A stretch of 64,000 nucleotides of DNA, taken from positions 2,790,001-2,854,000 of the forward strand of contig JBGAFV010000001.1 in NCBI GenBank assembly GCA_044227095.1. Reading direction: 5' to 3'. The position numbers and the translations under genes were made by a program. Shown here piece after piece: positions 16,475 to 25,805 of the stretch. How positions within the stretch are numbered: position 1 is the stretch's first letter; every line of letters starts with the position of its first letter. Under the pieces are notes generated by a model. It ran no database searches, was not told the origin of the DNA, and was given only the letters and a program-made list of their open reading frames with translations. The stretch is from JACMLD01 sp044227095. GTDB lineage: Bacteria > Bacteroidota > Bacteroidia > Chitinophagales > Chitinophagaceae.

Positions 16475-17206
16475 ATGCGCTTTATTATTACTACTTTCTT
16501 TTTAGTGCTTTTCATTTTTTCATCGGCAGATGCACAGCAGATGATGAAGGGAAAGATATATGATATGCAAACAGATTCTGTTTTGGCATCTACTACTATC
16601 TACAACCTCACCAAAAAAGCATATGTTGTATCAAACAAAGACGGTGGTTATGCAATTGAAGCTACTGAAGGCGATAAAGTTATTTTTACTTCAGTTGGTT
16701 ATTTGCCGGATACCATCAAAGTGCTCAATTTTATGATTGATGCAGGATATGATGTAACCATGACTTTGCGTAATGATTACCTTAAAGCAGTTACAATAAG
16801 AGGCCCGAATTATATTGCAGATTCATTAAGCAGGAGAGAAGGCTATGGTGCTTTTTATAATAAATCGAAAAAGGAACTGGTGTCAAAATCGGGACCGCAA
16901 AATGGTGTAGGCATTGCTTTTAGTCCTATAGGCTTTTTTTCAAACAGGGCTAAAGACAAAAAAATGAAGAAAAACCTGGAGTACCAGGAAGAACAGGATT
17001 TTGTAGATTATACTTTCAGCCGGCGATATGTAGCAACAATGACAGGCCTTAAAGGCGATTCCTTACTTCAGTTTATGCTGCGTTACAGGCCATCTTATAC
17101 ATTCTGCAGAAATGCCAGCAGCGAAGACATGCTTAATTATATAAATGATAAGCTAAAGATTTATTTGAAGCATGAAGATACTGATGCTTTAAAACCAAAA
17201 AAATAA
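16475..17206 (+). CDS. Exported protein with carboxypeptidase-regulatory-like domain
   Basis: The 243-residue protein begins with a clear signal peptide (RFIITTFFLVLFIFSSADA, cleavage near residue 20). Residues about 24-95 form the CarboxypepD_reg-like fold common in Bacteroidota outer-membrane proteins: MKGKIYDMQTDSVLASTTIYNL, SNKDGGYAIEATEGDKVIFTSVGYLPDTI. In TonB-dependent receptors this domain precedes a plug and barrel; here none follows, only a charged helical tail with KKMKKNLEYQEEQDFVDYTFS. It probably sits in the periplasm or at the outer membrane with an unknown partner. Neighbours do not suggest a pathway. Confidence 0.75.
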   Translation: MRFIITTFFLVLFIFSSADAQQMMKGKIYDMQTDSVLASTTIYNLTKKAYVVSNKDGGYAIEATEGDKVIFTSVGYLPDTIKVLNFMIDAGYDVTMTLRNDYLKAVTIRGPNYIADSLSRREGYGAFYNKSKKELVSKSGPQNGVGIAFSPIGFFSNRAKDKKMKKNLEYQEEQDFVDYTFSRRYVATMTGLKGDSLLQFMLRYRPSYTFCRNASSEDMLNYINDKLKIYLKHEDTDALKPKK

Positions 17207-17564
17207 ACCGCAAAGGAAAGTTACAAGCTGTTAGCTATTAGCTACAAACTTTTAGTTTCGAAGAAACTACTGTGTATTGCCTCGTTGTCTGAACTGGGAT
17301 TATTTGGATGCATGAGATTTTTAGGAAAGGAAAAGGCCAAGAATATAATCTTTGTGTTCTCCGTGGTTGAAACTCTCTCGCAGAGCTAGCAGACGAAAAG
17401 CGTAATTTTTTTTTCACCACATAGACACAATAGGAGCAATAGAAACACAATAGGCCCTATGTGAAAACTATGTTTCTATGATGCTATGTGGTAAACTATA
17501 AACTGATTAATCTTCTCTGTGAAATCTTTGTGTCACCGTGGTTAAAAATCTGCGGTAAAAGATC
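17207..17564. other. Noncoding region with degenerate repeats
   Basis: No gene is seen. The stretch holds GCTGTTAGCTATTAGCTAC near 17226 and two copies of a CTTTGTG-x-(T)CxCCGTGGTT sentence, at about 17350-17370 and 17526-17546. It also has CTATGTGGTAAACTATAAAC and a related CCTATGTGAAAACTATG. Such CCGTGGTT words recur in intergenic DNA of many Bacteroidota, so this looks like accumulated short interspersed repeats between converging genes. Confidence 0.45.
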
Positions 17565-18728
17565 TTAGTTTGAGTTATCATTCACTTCCTGGTCTACATA
17601 AGCAGACACCCAGCCAACTTGTCCGTTCTTAACCAGGAAAAATTCTTTCTTTTCATTTACAGATTCAAACTGTCGCATGATTTTAAGCAATAACCTGCTA
17701 CCCGCCATTAGCGAACGCTGATCAAATACCTGGTGCACTCTTTTTATTTCATTAGACGCAGCAACAAGATCCATGTTCCTGTTCTTAATATTTTTTACGA
17801 GGTAAAAATCAGAGAAAGAACTGTAATCGGTATATATTTTTTCGCAGAAAGCAGCAACTTCATCATAAGTAACGGGTACGGTTGTACGTTCATTCATTTC
17901 CGGGTGAAGCAATGTTGCAACAGACCATGCAATACCACCGCTAAAAGCAATGTTGTCGCTTTTGGGATATGCACCACTTTCATTTACTGCATAAATAATT
18001 CCTGTGTTTTCTGCTTCAGTAGCTGTTTTGGCAAGTTGCTTATAGAAAGTAACAAGACTTTTATCGTCTCCACATTTTTTATCAGTAGAATTTGCAGTGC
18101 TTTTTGTTCCCCAGTTTAACTGAAAAAGTTTAAAATCTTTTGTATTACCATTTGGGAAATAACCACCTTTTGTATTGCCGCTACCAATATCAATAAGAAA
18201 GGTATTGTAACGCTCATTATCTGGTACAATGCCCAAATGAGAAAGACGGGCTTCATCAACTACATCTACAACTTCTACCTGGCGTTTTGGATCTTTTAAT
18301 CTTAACTTAAAAGAATCAACAAGATTGGTTACCCATTCTTTTTTGTTTTCTTTTTCGGCCTGCAATTTTACGCCGCTGCTTACAACTGTATAAACTCTTT
18401 TAGGCGAAATCCTGTATTCTTTTACAGCAAGGTTGTACAATCCATACAAACCATTAAGCGTAGCCTGGAAATTTGGGTTGAGAAAAGAAATGAAATCTGT
18501 ATTAATAGACGTGTCTTTTAAAATAGCAAAAGCGCCAGTTGTTTTGGCATCTTTACCAACTTCTATTACACTCAGCTTAACGCCTTTTGAACCCACTTCA
18601 ATACCTGCGTAAATAGAAGAGTTGTTGTATTTTAATTTTACCTGCTGGGTTTGGGCGTTTACAAAACAAATATTCAGAAAAAGCAGACAGATAATTGTCA
18701 GTTTCAGGTTCAATGGAGAATACTTCAT
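17565..18728 (-). CDS. Exported Ppx/GppA-like (actin-fold) protein
   Basis: The 387-residue protein has the ASKHA-fold pattern of exopolyphosphatase/guanosine-pentaphosphate phosphohydrolases: phosphate-1 loop AGIEVGSKGVKLSVIEV (residues about 40-56), DVVDEARLSHLGI, phosphate-2 loop FLIDIGSGNTKGGYF and a NIAFSGGIAW segment. What is unusual is a convincing signal peptide (LTIICLLFLNICFVNAQ, cut near residue 25), which would place an ATP- or polyphosphate-acting fold outside the cytoplasm. Ppx/GppA enzymes normally lack it. In phosphate-1 the usual Asp is Glu (IEVGS rather than IDIGS). It lies 143 bp downstream of the transglutaminase operon on the same strand, and may be read from it. Substrate unknown. 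Confidence 0.72.
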   Translation of the reverse strand: MKYSPLNLKLTIICLLFLNICFVNAQTQQVKLKYNNSSIYAGIEVGSKGVKLSVIEVGKDAKTTGAFAILKDTSINTDFISFLNPNFQATLNGLYGLYNLAVKEYRISPKRVYTVVSSGVKLQAEKENKKEWVTNLVDSFKLRLKDPKRQVEVVDVVDEARLSHLGIVPDNERYNTFLIDIGSGNTKGGYFPNGNTKDFKLFQLNWGTKSTANSTDKKCGDDKSLVTFYKQLAKTATEAENTGIIYAVNESGAYPKSDNIAFSGGIAWSVATLLHPEMNERTTVPVTYDEVAAFCEKIYTDYSSFSDFYLVKNIKNRNMDLVAASNEIKRVHQVFDQRSLMAGSRLLLKIMRQFESVNEKKEFFLVKNGQVGWVSAYVDQEVNDNSN

Positions 18729-18871
18729 GGTAGGCTGTATTTAGGTGAAGGGTAAAGATTAAAACAGGAAATGGATTGAACCCTTTTGCAAGAGGGTAAC
18801 AGCTTTTAGTAGGATAAGTACTTTTTGGGAGGAAGACAAAAGTAGAGAAATAATTATTGACTTGCAATAGC

Positions 18872-19750
18872 TTATCCCATTCTTTTTACATCTACAGAAA
18901 CGGAAAGCTGGTGAGGGCCACTATTAATGATAACGCCTTTTAAAGGAGCAATATCTGTGTAATCTCTTCCCCAGCAAGCCGTAATATACTGAGAAGCAGG
19001 TATTTGATTGTTTGTGGGATCAAAATCAACCCAACCCATATAAGGTATGTACACAGAAAACCATGCATGAGATGCATCGGCGCCAGTAAGTTTTTCTTTG
19101 CCTGGCGGAGGAATGGTTTCAAGATAACCGCTGATATACCTTGCTGGCAAACCCATGGATCTTACACATGCAATGGCAAGGTGCGCAAAGTCCTGGCACA
19201 CGCCTTTGCGACTTTTCATCAATTCTGAAAGTGGAGTTGAGATTGTGGTAAAGCCGGGCCTGAATTCAAAATCCCGGTATATGCGTTCCATCAAATCGTA
19301 AGAAGCATCATACATTGGCCTGCCTGGAGTAAAAGATTGAAGCGCATAATCTGTAATCTCCGGGTTAAAAGAAGTAAAAACTGTTTCAGGAATGTACTGA
19401 TGTATGTCGAGCCATGCCGTATTGGATTGCCTCGCCAGTTCTTTTACTTCCTGCCACGGAACAGCTGCATATAAATTCATTTCAGGATTATCCTTTGCCA
19501 GTTTTTCAACTTCGGAAGATACGGTAACAGTAAGTTTTTTATGCTCTTGCTGAATAGCGAAATACATTACTTTGTTTCCAAAGAAATCTTCATACTCATT
19601 TATTACATCCGGATGCGGACTAATGCTAACAATCGATTTTTTGCATTGCTGTTTTTCAAAAGAACGCGGAACCAGCCTTCCTATATTATGACAGATACTA
19701 ACAGGTTCGCTATAAGTATAATTGGTAGTATGAATAATTTTGTACAGCAA
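18872..19750 (-). CDS. Transglutaminase-like cysteine peptidase family protein
   Basis: The 292-residue protein has the bacterial transglutaminase N-terminal beta domain (HTTNYTYSEPVSICHNIGRLVPR, residues 7-30) and the papain-like core. The triad is Cys185 in SRKGVCQDFAHLA, His228 in ASHAWFSVYIP and Asp244 in VDFDPTNN. It resembles the N-terminal part of the 4018 protein but has no DUF2126. Proteins of this type in Bacteroidota and proteobacteria accompany the circularly permuted ATP-grasp/Alpha-E protein, whose gene ends 12 bp upstream here, so the pair is one operon. It likely hydrolyses or transfers an amide or isopeptide bond made by the amidoligases. No signal peptide, so cytoplasmic. 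Confidence 0.9.
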   Translation of the reverse strand: MLYKIIHTTNYTYSEPVSICHNIGRLVPRSFEKQQCKKSIVSISPHPDVINEYEDFFGNKVMYFAIQQEHKKLTVTVSSEVEKLAKDNPEMNLYAAVPWQEVKELARQSNTAWLDIHQYIPETVFTSFNPEITDYALQSFTPGRPMYDASYDLMERIYRDFEFRPGFTTISTPLSELMKSRKGVCQDFAHLAIACVRSMGLPARYISGYLETIPPPGKEKLTGADASHAWFSVYIPYMGWVDFDPTNNQIPASQYITACWGRDYTDIAPLKGVIINSGPHQLSVSVDVKRMG

Positions 19751-19762
19751 TGGAAAAGTTTA

Positions 19763-22321
19763 TCAGATAATAATGCCTGCAGAAAACAATTGTTTTTGCG
19801 GTTCTGCATGTTTAAAATATGTTTTTGAAATAGCACCGGGAATAGAAAGCAAAAGTGTATTCATAGAAGATAAGAAGTTGTGCAGGTTTTCGTACCTGGT
19901 AGTTTCATTATCTGCTTTTGCCAGTTCATCTTTATCGGCCAGTTTTAGCAGGGTATAAGCTTCCAGTATCAATCGTTCATGTTCTGCAAGCGTATGGCCC
20001 ATTTGCGTTTTAGGAAGTTGTGAGAGATAAGCTTTCAGCCTGTCTAACTGGTATACGAGTGAACGGGGGTTATTTGGATCAAGTAACATTAAATCAAGCA
20101 CCAGCGGCAATTGTATGTGTGCCCTGTATTTGTACCGATAATTTACCAGGCTTTCATTGCTTACAAGAATTGATTCCTGCAAATCGTATTCAGTTTGATC
20201 ATCGTGCTTTTTTACAAGTGTTGACAGCAACATGGTAATAAGCAAAAGGCTTTGTTCTATTTTACGGCCTGTATCAAGCATTACCCATCCCTGCTCACGT
20301 GATATGCTTTCGCGGTTTAGCCCGATAAATGCCACCATTGCAGTAATAAGTTTGTCTAATGCACTAAGCATGCGGTGATGACCGGTAATGGCTACAGCAT
20401 CTACATCTGTCCATTCTTCTTCTATACTTCTTAATACACGCCATGTATCTGTAGACCAGTGATCCCTTACTGCATATACAGCTCTTTTAAACAATGATAA
20501 GTTGAAGCTAAGGCTGCCAATTCTTGTTTCATTAAATAAAATATCACGCAATTCCTTCCACGGGTTTTCAAATTTTTCATCATCATCATCGGTAAAACCT
20601 GGGTAGGTTGTAGTGAAATGTGTAAGCGACATTAACAGGTTTTGCTCCGACTGTGTATCATTATCGATAAGGAGATTATTTCCCTCTGCAATAAACTGCA
20701 TTACTGTTCGCAAAAAGCGGGCATTGCCCAATACACGTTCTGTGTAGCGCCCAACCCAAAAAAGATTTTCGGCAGTATGGCTTGGCAGAGAACCACTGTG
20801 CGAAGCCATATAACTTCTTTCAAGTTCTTTGCGAACGTTTAATATGCGGCCGGGTTCAGGAGAAATTATCCAGGTGTCTTTGCTGATACCTCCCTGTTGA
20901 TTTGAGATCATAAAGTTGCCGAGATTGGCGGTTGTGCGTGTTAATCCGCCGGTCATAGCAATATAGCCGTCGTTATTGCTAACAAGAAAGCTTCTGAACA
21001 ATGCATTGCGTGGTTCTATTTTTCCATTGATTAATGAAGGGGTAGATGAGAAATTAATTTTTTCCTGACCTACGTAAATGCCCGGGTGTGCTTTTATCTG
21101 TTCTTTTAGTTCTGCAATTTGTTTGGCACTAAGCGAAACACCGTCAACAGAAGTGCTGCGTGTGCTGTCTTTATGAATTTTTTTGATCACCAGGGTTTTA
21201 ATATTGTCAAACACATATGCCATTTCATCGGGTTGTCCGCACCACCACGAAGCGATGGTTGGTATAATCAGTTCTTTGCCCAGCAAATGTTTTGAAATAT
21301 TATTTAAGAAAGGCATTAGCCCCGGGTTTTCCAGCACACTGCTTCCCATAGGATTGGCAATGCTAACATTGCCATTGCGTAGTACATGCAATAAGCCGGG
21401 CACGCCAAGCTGAGAATCTTCTCTTAGTTCTAATGGATCGCAATACACATCATCAACCCTTCTTAAGATAACATCTACTTTTTCAAGTCCGCTCAAAGTT
21501 TTCAGCCACACAAAATTATCTTTTACCATCAGGTCGTTTCCCTGCACAAGTGTATAGCCCAGAAAAGATGCCAGGTAAGAATGTTCAAAATAAGTTTCAT
21601 TGCTTGGTCCGGGCGTAAGTATTACAATGCGTGGATTAGGATTTTTGCCCGGCGCAATTTCAGTTAATGCACTTCTTAATGCATTGAAATAAGTTGAGAG
21701 CCTGCGTACTTTTAATCCATTAAAAAGTTCGGGCAGCACACGTGCCATTGCCATCCTGTTTTCTAATGCATAGCCTGAGCCTGAAGGTGCTTGTGTACGA
21801 TCGTTTACAATCCATATTCTTCCATCGCTGCTGCGGGCAATATCTGCTGCATAGAAAATAAGATTGTGTTTGCCGGGTTGGCGGATGCCATGGCACTGGC
21901 GTAAAAAACCTGCGTGGTTGTATACCAGTTCCATAGGAAGCAGGCCAAGTTTAATTAATTCCTGGTTGCCATAAATATCTTTCAGAATAAGATCGAGCAG
22001 GTTTGCACGTTGTATTAAACCCGATTCAATTTTTTGCCATTCTTCTTTATTAATAAGAAAAGGTATCAAATCCAGTTTCCAGGGGCGGTTAAGCCCTGCG
22101 GGATCGTCGTAAATATTGTAAGTAACGCCATTCTCTTTCAGTAAACGCAACATATCCTGGTTGCGGCTCATAATTTCATCGTTGCCAATTTTGCTGAAAG
22201 ATTGAAAAAAAGTTTTCCAGTTGGGGCGGGGATTGCCATCAATATCTAGTAATTCATCATAAAAATGCTGGATGCTGCTGTAATGTTCAAAAAGGGCATC
22301 CTGTTTTATGTCCGGGATCAT
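19763..22321 (-). CDS. Circularly permuted ATP-grasp / Alpha-E fusion protein
   Basis: The 852-residue protein joins a circularly permuted ATP-grasp domain (DUF404/DUF407, about residues 60-480) to an Alpha-E domain (DUF403, about 510-850). The ATP-grasp part shows VTYNIYDDPAGLNRPWKLDLIP, IVNDRTQAPSGSGYALENR, VDVILRRVDDVYCDPLELR and NPMGSSVLENPGL; the helical Alpha-E part begins at SLPSHTAENLFWVGRYTERV. The two are separate genes in many bacteria and are commonly fused in others. They belong to a predicted amidoligase system that includes transglutaminase-like and DUF2126 proteins, all present within this window. The gene starts the operon that continues with the 18872 transglutaminase. The product of the pathway is unknown. 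Confidence 0.9.
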   Translation of the reverse strand: MIPDIKQDALFEHYSSIQHFYDELLDIDGNPRPNWKTFFQSFSKIGNDEIMSRNQDMLRLLKENGVTYNIYDDPAGLNRPWKLDLIPFLINKEEWQKIESGLIQRANLLDLILKDIYGNQELIKLGLLPMELVYNHAGFLRQCHGIRQPGKHNLIFYAADIARSSDGRIWIVNDRTQAPSGSGYALENRMAMARVLPELFNGLKVRRLSTYFNALRSALTEIAPGKNPNPRIVILTPGPSNETYFEHSYLASFLGYTLVQGNDLMVKDNFVWLKTLSGLEKVDVILRRVDDVYCDPLELREDSQLGVPGLLHVLRNGNVSIANPMGSSVLENPGLMPFLNNISKHLLGKELIIPTIASWWCGQPDEMAYVFDNIKTLVIKKIHKDSTRSTSVDGVSLSAKQIAELKEQIKAHPGIYVGQEKINFSSTPSLINGKIEPRNALFRSFLVSNNDGYIAMTGGLTRTTANLGNFMISNQQGGISKDTWIISPEPGRILNVRKELERSYMASHSGSLPSHTAENLFWVGRYTERVLGNARFLRTVMQFIAEGNNLLIDNDTQSEQNLLMSLTHFTTTYPGFTDDDDEKFENPWKELRDILFNETRIGSLSFNLSLFKRAVYAVRDHWSTDTWRVLRSIEEEWTDVDAVAITGHHRMLSALDKLITAMVAFIGLNRESISREQGWVMLDTGRKIEQSLLLITMLLSTLVKKHDDQTEYDLQESILVSNESLVNYRYKYRAHIQLPLVLDLMLLDPNNPRSLVYQLDRLKAYLSQLPKTQMGHTLAEHERLILEAYTLLKLADKDELAKADNETTRYENLHNFLSSMNTLLLSIPGAISKTYFKHAEPQKQLFSAGIII

Positions 22322-22453
22322 GCAATTGGTTTGTGGCTCTAAATCACATTTAGGTTGCGCTAAAATTACTAAATAAAAAGCAGTTGCTGCAACCTGCTTT
22401 CAACATCTAATCAACAGGTTTGCAATAAAGCCCAATTTTGATTTGCCGTACAA

Positions 22454-22477
22454 GAGTGCGACGCAAGAATGTTTAAT
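22454..22477 (+). repeat. Dispersed repeat GTGCGACGCAAG, copy 2
   Basis: GAGTGCGACGCAAGAATG followed by TTTAAT, in the region between the divergent ATP-grasp and esterase genes. The same core occurs near 1979 (minus strand) and 40099. Confidence 0.55.
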
Positions 22478-22610
22478 AGTAATTATTTCGCTGGTTCCAA
22501 AGAGAGAATACAATCTATTTTGCATAAAAGATTCATATAAGTTGCGGCAATTGTATTTATTATTGCTTAAGTTTATAGCCAACATCTACTTTACAAACAA
22601 AACCATAGTA

Positions 22611-24032
22611 ATGAAACGCTCTTTATTTTCTACTCTTTTTATGTGTTTGTTTTTTGTGCAGACAGCATTGCATGCACAACTTCGATTGCCTTCTCTTATA
22701 GCATCTAATATGGTATTGCAGCAGAACGATTCGGTGGCGTTGTTTGGCTGGTCGAACCCTGCCGATAAAGTATTTATAACAACGGGGTGGGACAACCGGA
22801 AAGATTCTGTTACTGCAACCAATGGTGCAAAATGGAAAATAAAAGTGAAAACGCCTGCGGCTGGCGGACCCTTTACTATTAACATTACTGCTTCGGGCAA
22901 AACAATTGTGTTGCAGAACGTAATGATTGGAGAAGTATGGGTTTGTTCTGGTCAGTCTAATATGGAATGGAGTTATTACAATGGAGAAAAAGATACACGT
23001 ACAGAACTGGCAACTTGTGCCACCAATAATATTCATTTCTTTCACATTCCTAAAACAACAGCAGATGCGCCGCAGGACGATGCAAGAGGAGAGTGGGTGG
23101 CCTGCGATTCAAATACCATTAAAGGTTTTAGTGCAGTAGGTTATTTCTTCGGAAAAAAATTGCAGCAGCAGTTAAACGTACCTATAGGCCTTATTAATAC
23201 AAGTTGGGGTGGTACGCCTGCAGAAGTATGGACGCCGGAAGAAATTGTAACGAGCGATGCAGTTTTAAAAACAGCTGCTGATAAAATAAAACCTGCACAA
23301 TGGTGGCCCAATGCGCCGGGGAAAACCTACAATGCAATGATTGCACCGTTGATATCTTTTAATGTTGCAGGTGCTATATGGTACCAGGGAGAATCGAATT
23401 CCGGGACAAATGATACCTATACCAAATTGCTTACAACCATGATAAAATCCTGGCGTGATGCATGGAAAAAGAATTTTCCTTTTTATTACGTACAGATTGC
23501 ACCTTATAAATATGGCAATAACAATGTTTGCGCCCTATTGCAGGAAGCACAAACAAAAGCAATGGCTTATCCCAACACAGGTATGGTGGTAGTAACAGAC
23601 TTAATTGATTCTGTAACCAATATTCATCCATCGCATAAAATGGAAGTGGGCAACAGGCTGGCAGGCTGGGCACTAGCAGAAACTTATCATCGCACAGGCA
23701 TTAACTATAAAAGCCCGGAATTTAAAAATGCTGAATTGCTTAAAAACGGGAGCTTTCAATTAAGTTTTGACAATGCACCCAATGGCATACAGGTTAAGGG
23801 CAAACAGGTAACCGGTTTTTATATTTCCGGTGCCAATGAAAAGTGGTTGCCTACAGAAGGCAAACTAGACAAAGGCAAGCTGGTAATCTGGAATAAAGAA
23901 TTAAAACAGCCGGTTTATATACGCTATGGCTTCAGCAATACAGAAACGGGTAATGTATTTTCTGCAGAAGGATTACCTGTAGTGCCATTTCGTACCGATA
24001 GCTGGCCAGTAGATCAATCAGCGGTACACTAA
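22611..24032 (+). CDS. Sialate O-acetylesterase (SGNH/GDSL hydrolase)
   Basis: About 473 residues, started at the ATG of MKRSLFSTLFMCLFFVQTAL, which gives a proper signal peptide cut after LHA. The in-frame extension up to 22443 has no such peptide. A beta domain (about 22-110) is followed by the SGNH hydrolase core. Motifs are VWVCSGQSNMEWSY with nucleophile Ser, the GAIWYQGESNSG block, and NIHPSHKMEVGNRLA with the catalytic His. It removes O-acetyl groups from sialic acids or from acetylated plant glycans, outside the cytoplasm; the substrate cannot be told from sequence. It is monocistronic and not within a polysaccharide utilisation locus here. Confidence 0.9.
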   Translation: MKRSLFSTLFMCLFFVQTALHAQLRLPSLIASNMVLQQNDSVALFGWSNPADKVFITTGWDNRKDSVTATNGAKWKIKVKTPAAGGPFTINITASGKTIVLQNVMIGEVWVCSGQSNMEWSYYNGEKDTRTELATCATNNIHFFHIPKTTADAPQDDARGEWVACDSNTIKGFSAVGYFFGKKLQQQLNVPIGLINTSWGGTPAEVWTPEEIVTSDAVLKTAADKIKPAQWWPNAPGKTYNAMIAPLISFNVAGAIWYQGESNSGTNDTYTKLLTTMIKSWRDAWKKNFPFYYVQIAPYKYGNNNVCALLQEAQTKAMAYPNTGMVVVTDLIDSVTNIHPSHKMEVGNRLAGWALAETYHRTGINYKSPEFKNAELLKNGSFQLSFDNAPNGIQVKGKQVTGFYISGANEKWLPTEGKLDKGKLVIWNKELKQPVYIRYGFSNTETGNVFSAEGLPVVPFRTDSWPVDQSAVH

Positions 24033-24051
24033 AAATTAACGATTATTGTTA

Positions 24052-24327
24052 TTAGTGTGAATTGGTGTTTAATTCTTCTTCAATTGCATCATTAAACATC
24101 GATTCATTTTTTACAACCCATTCAGGCATGGGCTGGGGAATTATTTTCCACTGTCCGTCATCTTTTTTCATGCGAAACATAATGCGGTTGCCGCGGTCAT
24201 CGCTCACATCAACAGTAAATAATTCGTCCTGGAAACCTGTCAATTTTCTGAAATTAAACTCGCGGAGATGGCCTTCAGCCTTTATTAATTTTGTAAACTG
24301 TATATTTTTCTTGAATTGAATGTGCAT
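24052..24327 (-). CDS. Conserved hypothetical protein
   Basis: The 91-residue protein is not recognised. It has a basic beta N-terminus (IQFKKNIQFTKLIKAEGHLREFNFRKLTG), a strand pair with DVSDDRGNRIMFRMKKDDGQWKI, and an acidic helical end (NDAIEEELNTN). No signal peptide or cysteine. The composition is normal for a small cytoplasmic protein. Its stop lies about 20 bp from the convergent esterase stop. Confidence 0.65.
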   Translation of the reverse strand: MHIQFKKNIQFTKLIKAEGHLREFNFRKLTGFQDELFTVDVSDDRGNRIMFRMKKDDGQWKIIPQPMPEWVVKNESMFNDAIEEELNTNSH

Positions 24328-24478
24328 GGAGAGGTAAATTAAAAGTTAAACAACCAGGTTATCCAAATAACAAATTTTATGCTAAAAGTTTTTGTGCGAT
24401 AATGAATGTTGTTAAAGTTGTACACATTGATCAACTTTTAATCTTTTAAAAGCGGATTAAGGCAAACAAAAAATATTT

Positions 24479-25723
24479 TCAGGAACTACTTAGCATTTCT
24501 GTAGATTGTTCTTCTACTTCAAGCATGCTTGCACGATAGCGGATAATGCGGTTGCCAATTATTACAATTGTAAATGCAAGTATGGCACAACATGCCATAA
24601 CGCCTGTCATGGGTAATGCCGTATGGTTATGAAGAAAACTTACAAGCGCAGAGGCAAATGCGCCTATGCTCATTTGTATGCCGCCAAGCAGTGCAGAAGC
24701 GCTGCCTGCATTTTTACTGAAGGGCGCCAGGGATAACGCCGATGAATTAGGAAAAATAAAACCCTGGCAGCATAAAAAAATAAAAATAAGAAAGATTGTA
24801 CTGAACAGTTCCACGGTATTGGTTAATGTGCCAACAAATAACAGCGCACCTGTAATAGCCTGGCATAGCAATGCTATTTTAATAATTTGCCGGCTTTCAT
24901 AATTTTTAAGCAATACGCTGTTTAACTGGCTGGATCCAATTAAACCCATTGCAACCAGCGCAAATATCCATCCATATTGTTTTTCGGTTACCCTGAACAA
25001 TTCCATAAAAACATATGGCGAACCAGAAATGTATGCATACAAACCCGCAGAAGCTACAGCACCGGTAAATGCATAAGTATAGAATTGCGGCTCTTTAAAT
25101 ACAGCAAGAAAATTTTTTACAATAGGCAAAGGCTTTAGTGAAAGGCTAGTATCCGGCGGTCGGGTTTCGGGCAAAGTAAAATATACAGCTGCAAGAATAG
25201 CAGCAACCATAAACGAAAGAATAATAAAAATGTACTTCCATCCAAATGTTGCAGTTACATAGCCACCAAGTGTAGGTGCAATAACAGGAGAAACGCCTAC
25301 CACCAGCATAAGCAATGAAAATACTTTTGCATTGTCTTTTACTGCAAAAAGATCCCTTACCATAGCACGGGATGTTACCATGCCTGCACAGCTTCCCAGT
25401 GCTTGCAAAAATCGTAATGCTATCAATGCATCAGCTGAAGCGCTTAAAGCACACCCGGCAGAAGCGAGTATGTAAACTACAAGTCCAATGTATAAAGGGC
25501 GTTTTCTGCCAAAGCGGTCCAGCAGCGGGCCGTATAAAAACTGGCCGGCAGAAATACCAATAAAAAAACTGGATAATGAAAGCGATACATGATCTACTGT
25601 TGTGTGTAGGTCTTTTGCAATTGCCGGAAAACCGGGAAGGTACATATCAATTGAAAAAGGGCCGATAGCGGAAAGCAGGCCAAGAACAAAAATATTGTAA
25701 GTAGTATTATTTTTAGCGGCCAT
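24479..25723 (-). CDS. Bcr/CflA family multidrug efflux MFS transporter
   Basis: The 414-residue protein has 12 hydrophobic segments. The start LGLLSAIGPFSIDMYLPGFPAIA, the loop YGPLLDRFGRKRPLYIGLV (MFS motif A) and LRFLQALGSCAGMVTSRAMVRDLF in helix 4 are the standard marks of the DHA1 Bcr/CflA subfamily. These inner-membrane proton antiporters export drugs such as bicyclomycin, sulfonamides or chloramphenicol, and in some species amino acids. The real substrate is unknown. It stands alone, with no regulator beside it. Confidence 0.92.
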   Translation of the reverse strand: MAAKNNTTYNIFVLGLLSAIGPFSIDMYLPGFPAIAKDLHTTVDHVSLSLSSFFIGISAGQFLYGPLLDRFGRKRPLYIGLVVYILASAGCALSASADALIALRFLQALGSCAGMVTSRAMVRDLFAVKDNAKVFSLLMLVVGVSPVIAPTLGGYVTATFGWKYIFIILSFMVAAILAAVYFTLPETRPPDTSLSLKPLPIVKNFLAVFKEPQFYTYAFTGAVASAGLYAYISGSPYVFMELFRVTEKQYGWIFALVAMGLIGSSQLNSVLLKNYESRQIIKIALLCQAITGALLFVGTLTNTVELFSTIFLIFIFLCCQGFIFPNSSALSLAPFSKNAGSASALLGGIQMSIGAFASALVSFLHNHTALPMTGVMACCAILAFTIVIIGNRIIRYRASMLEVEEQSTEMLSSS

Positions 25724-25805
25724 AGTTTGGTAAAACTAAACTATTTTAACAAGCAGTTATTGGTTACACCGTTTGCAGTTGTTATTTTTAGAGATAATAT
25801 ATTTT

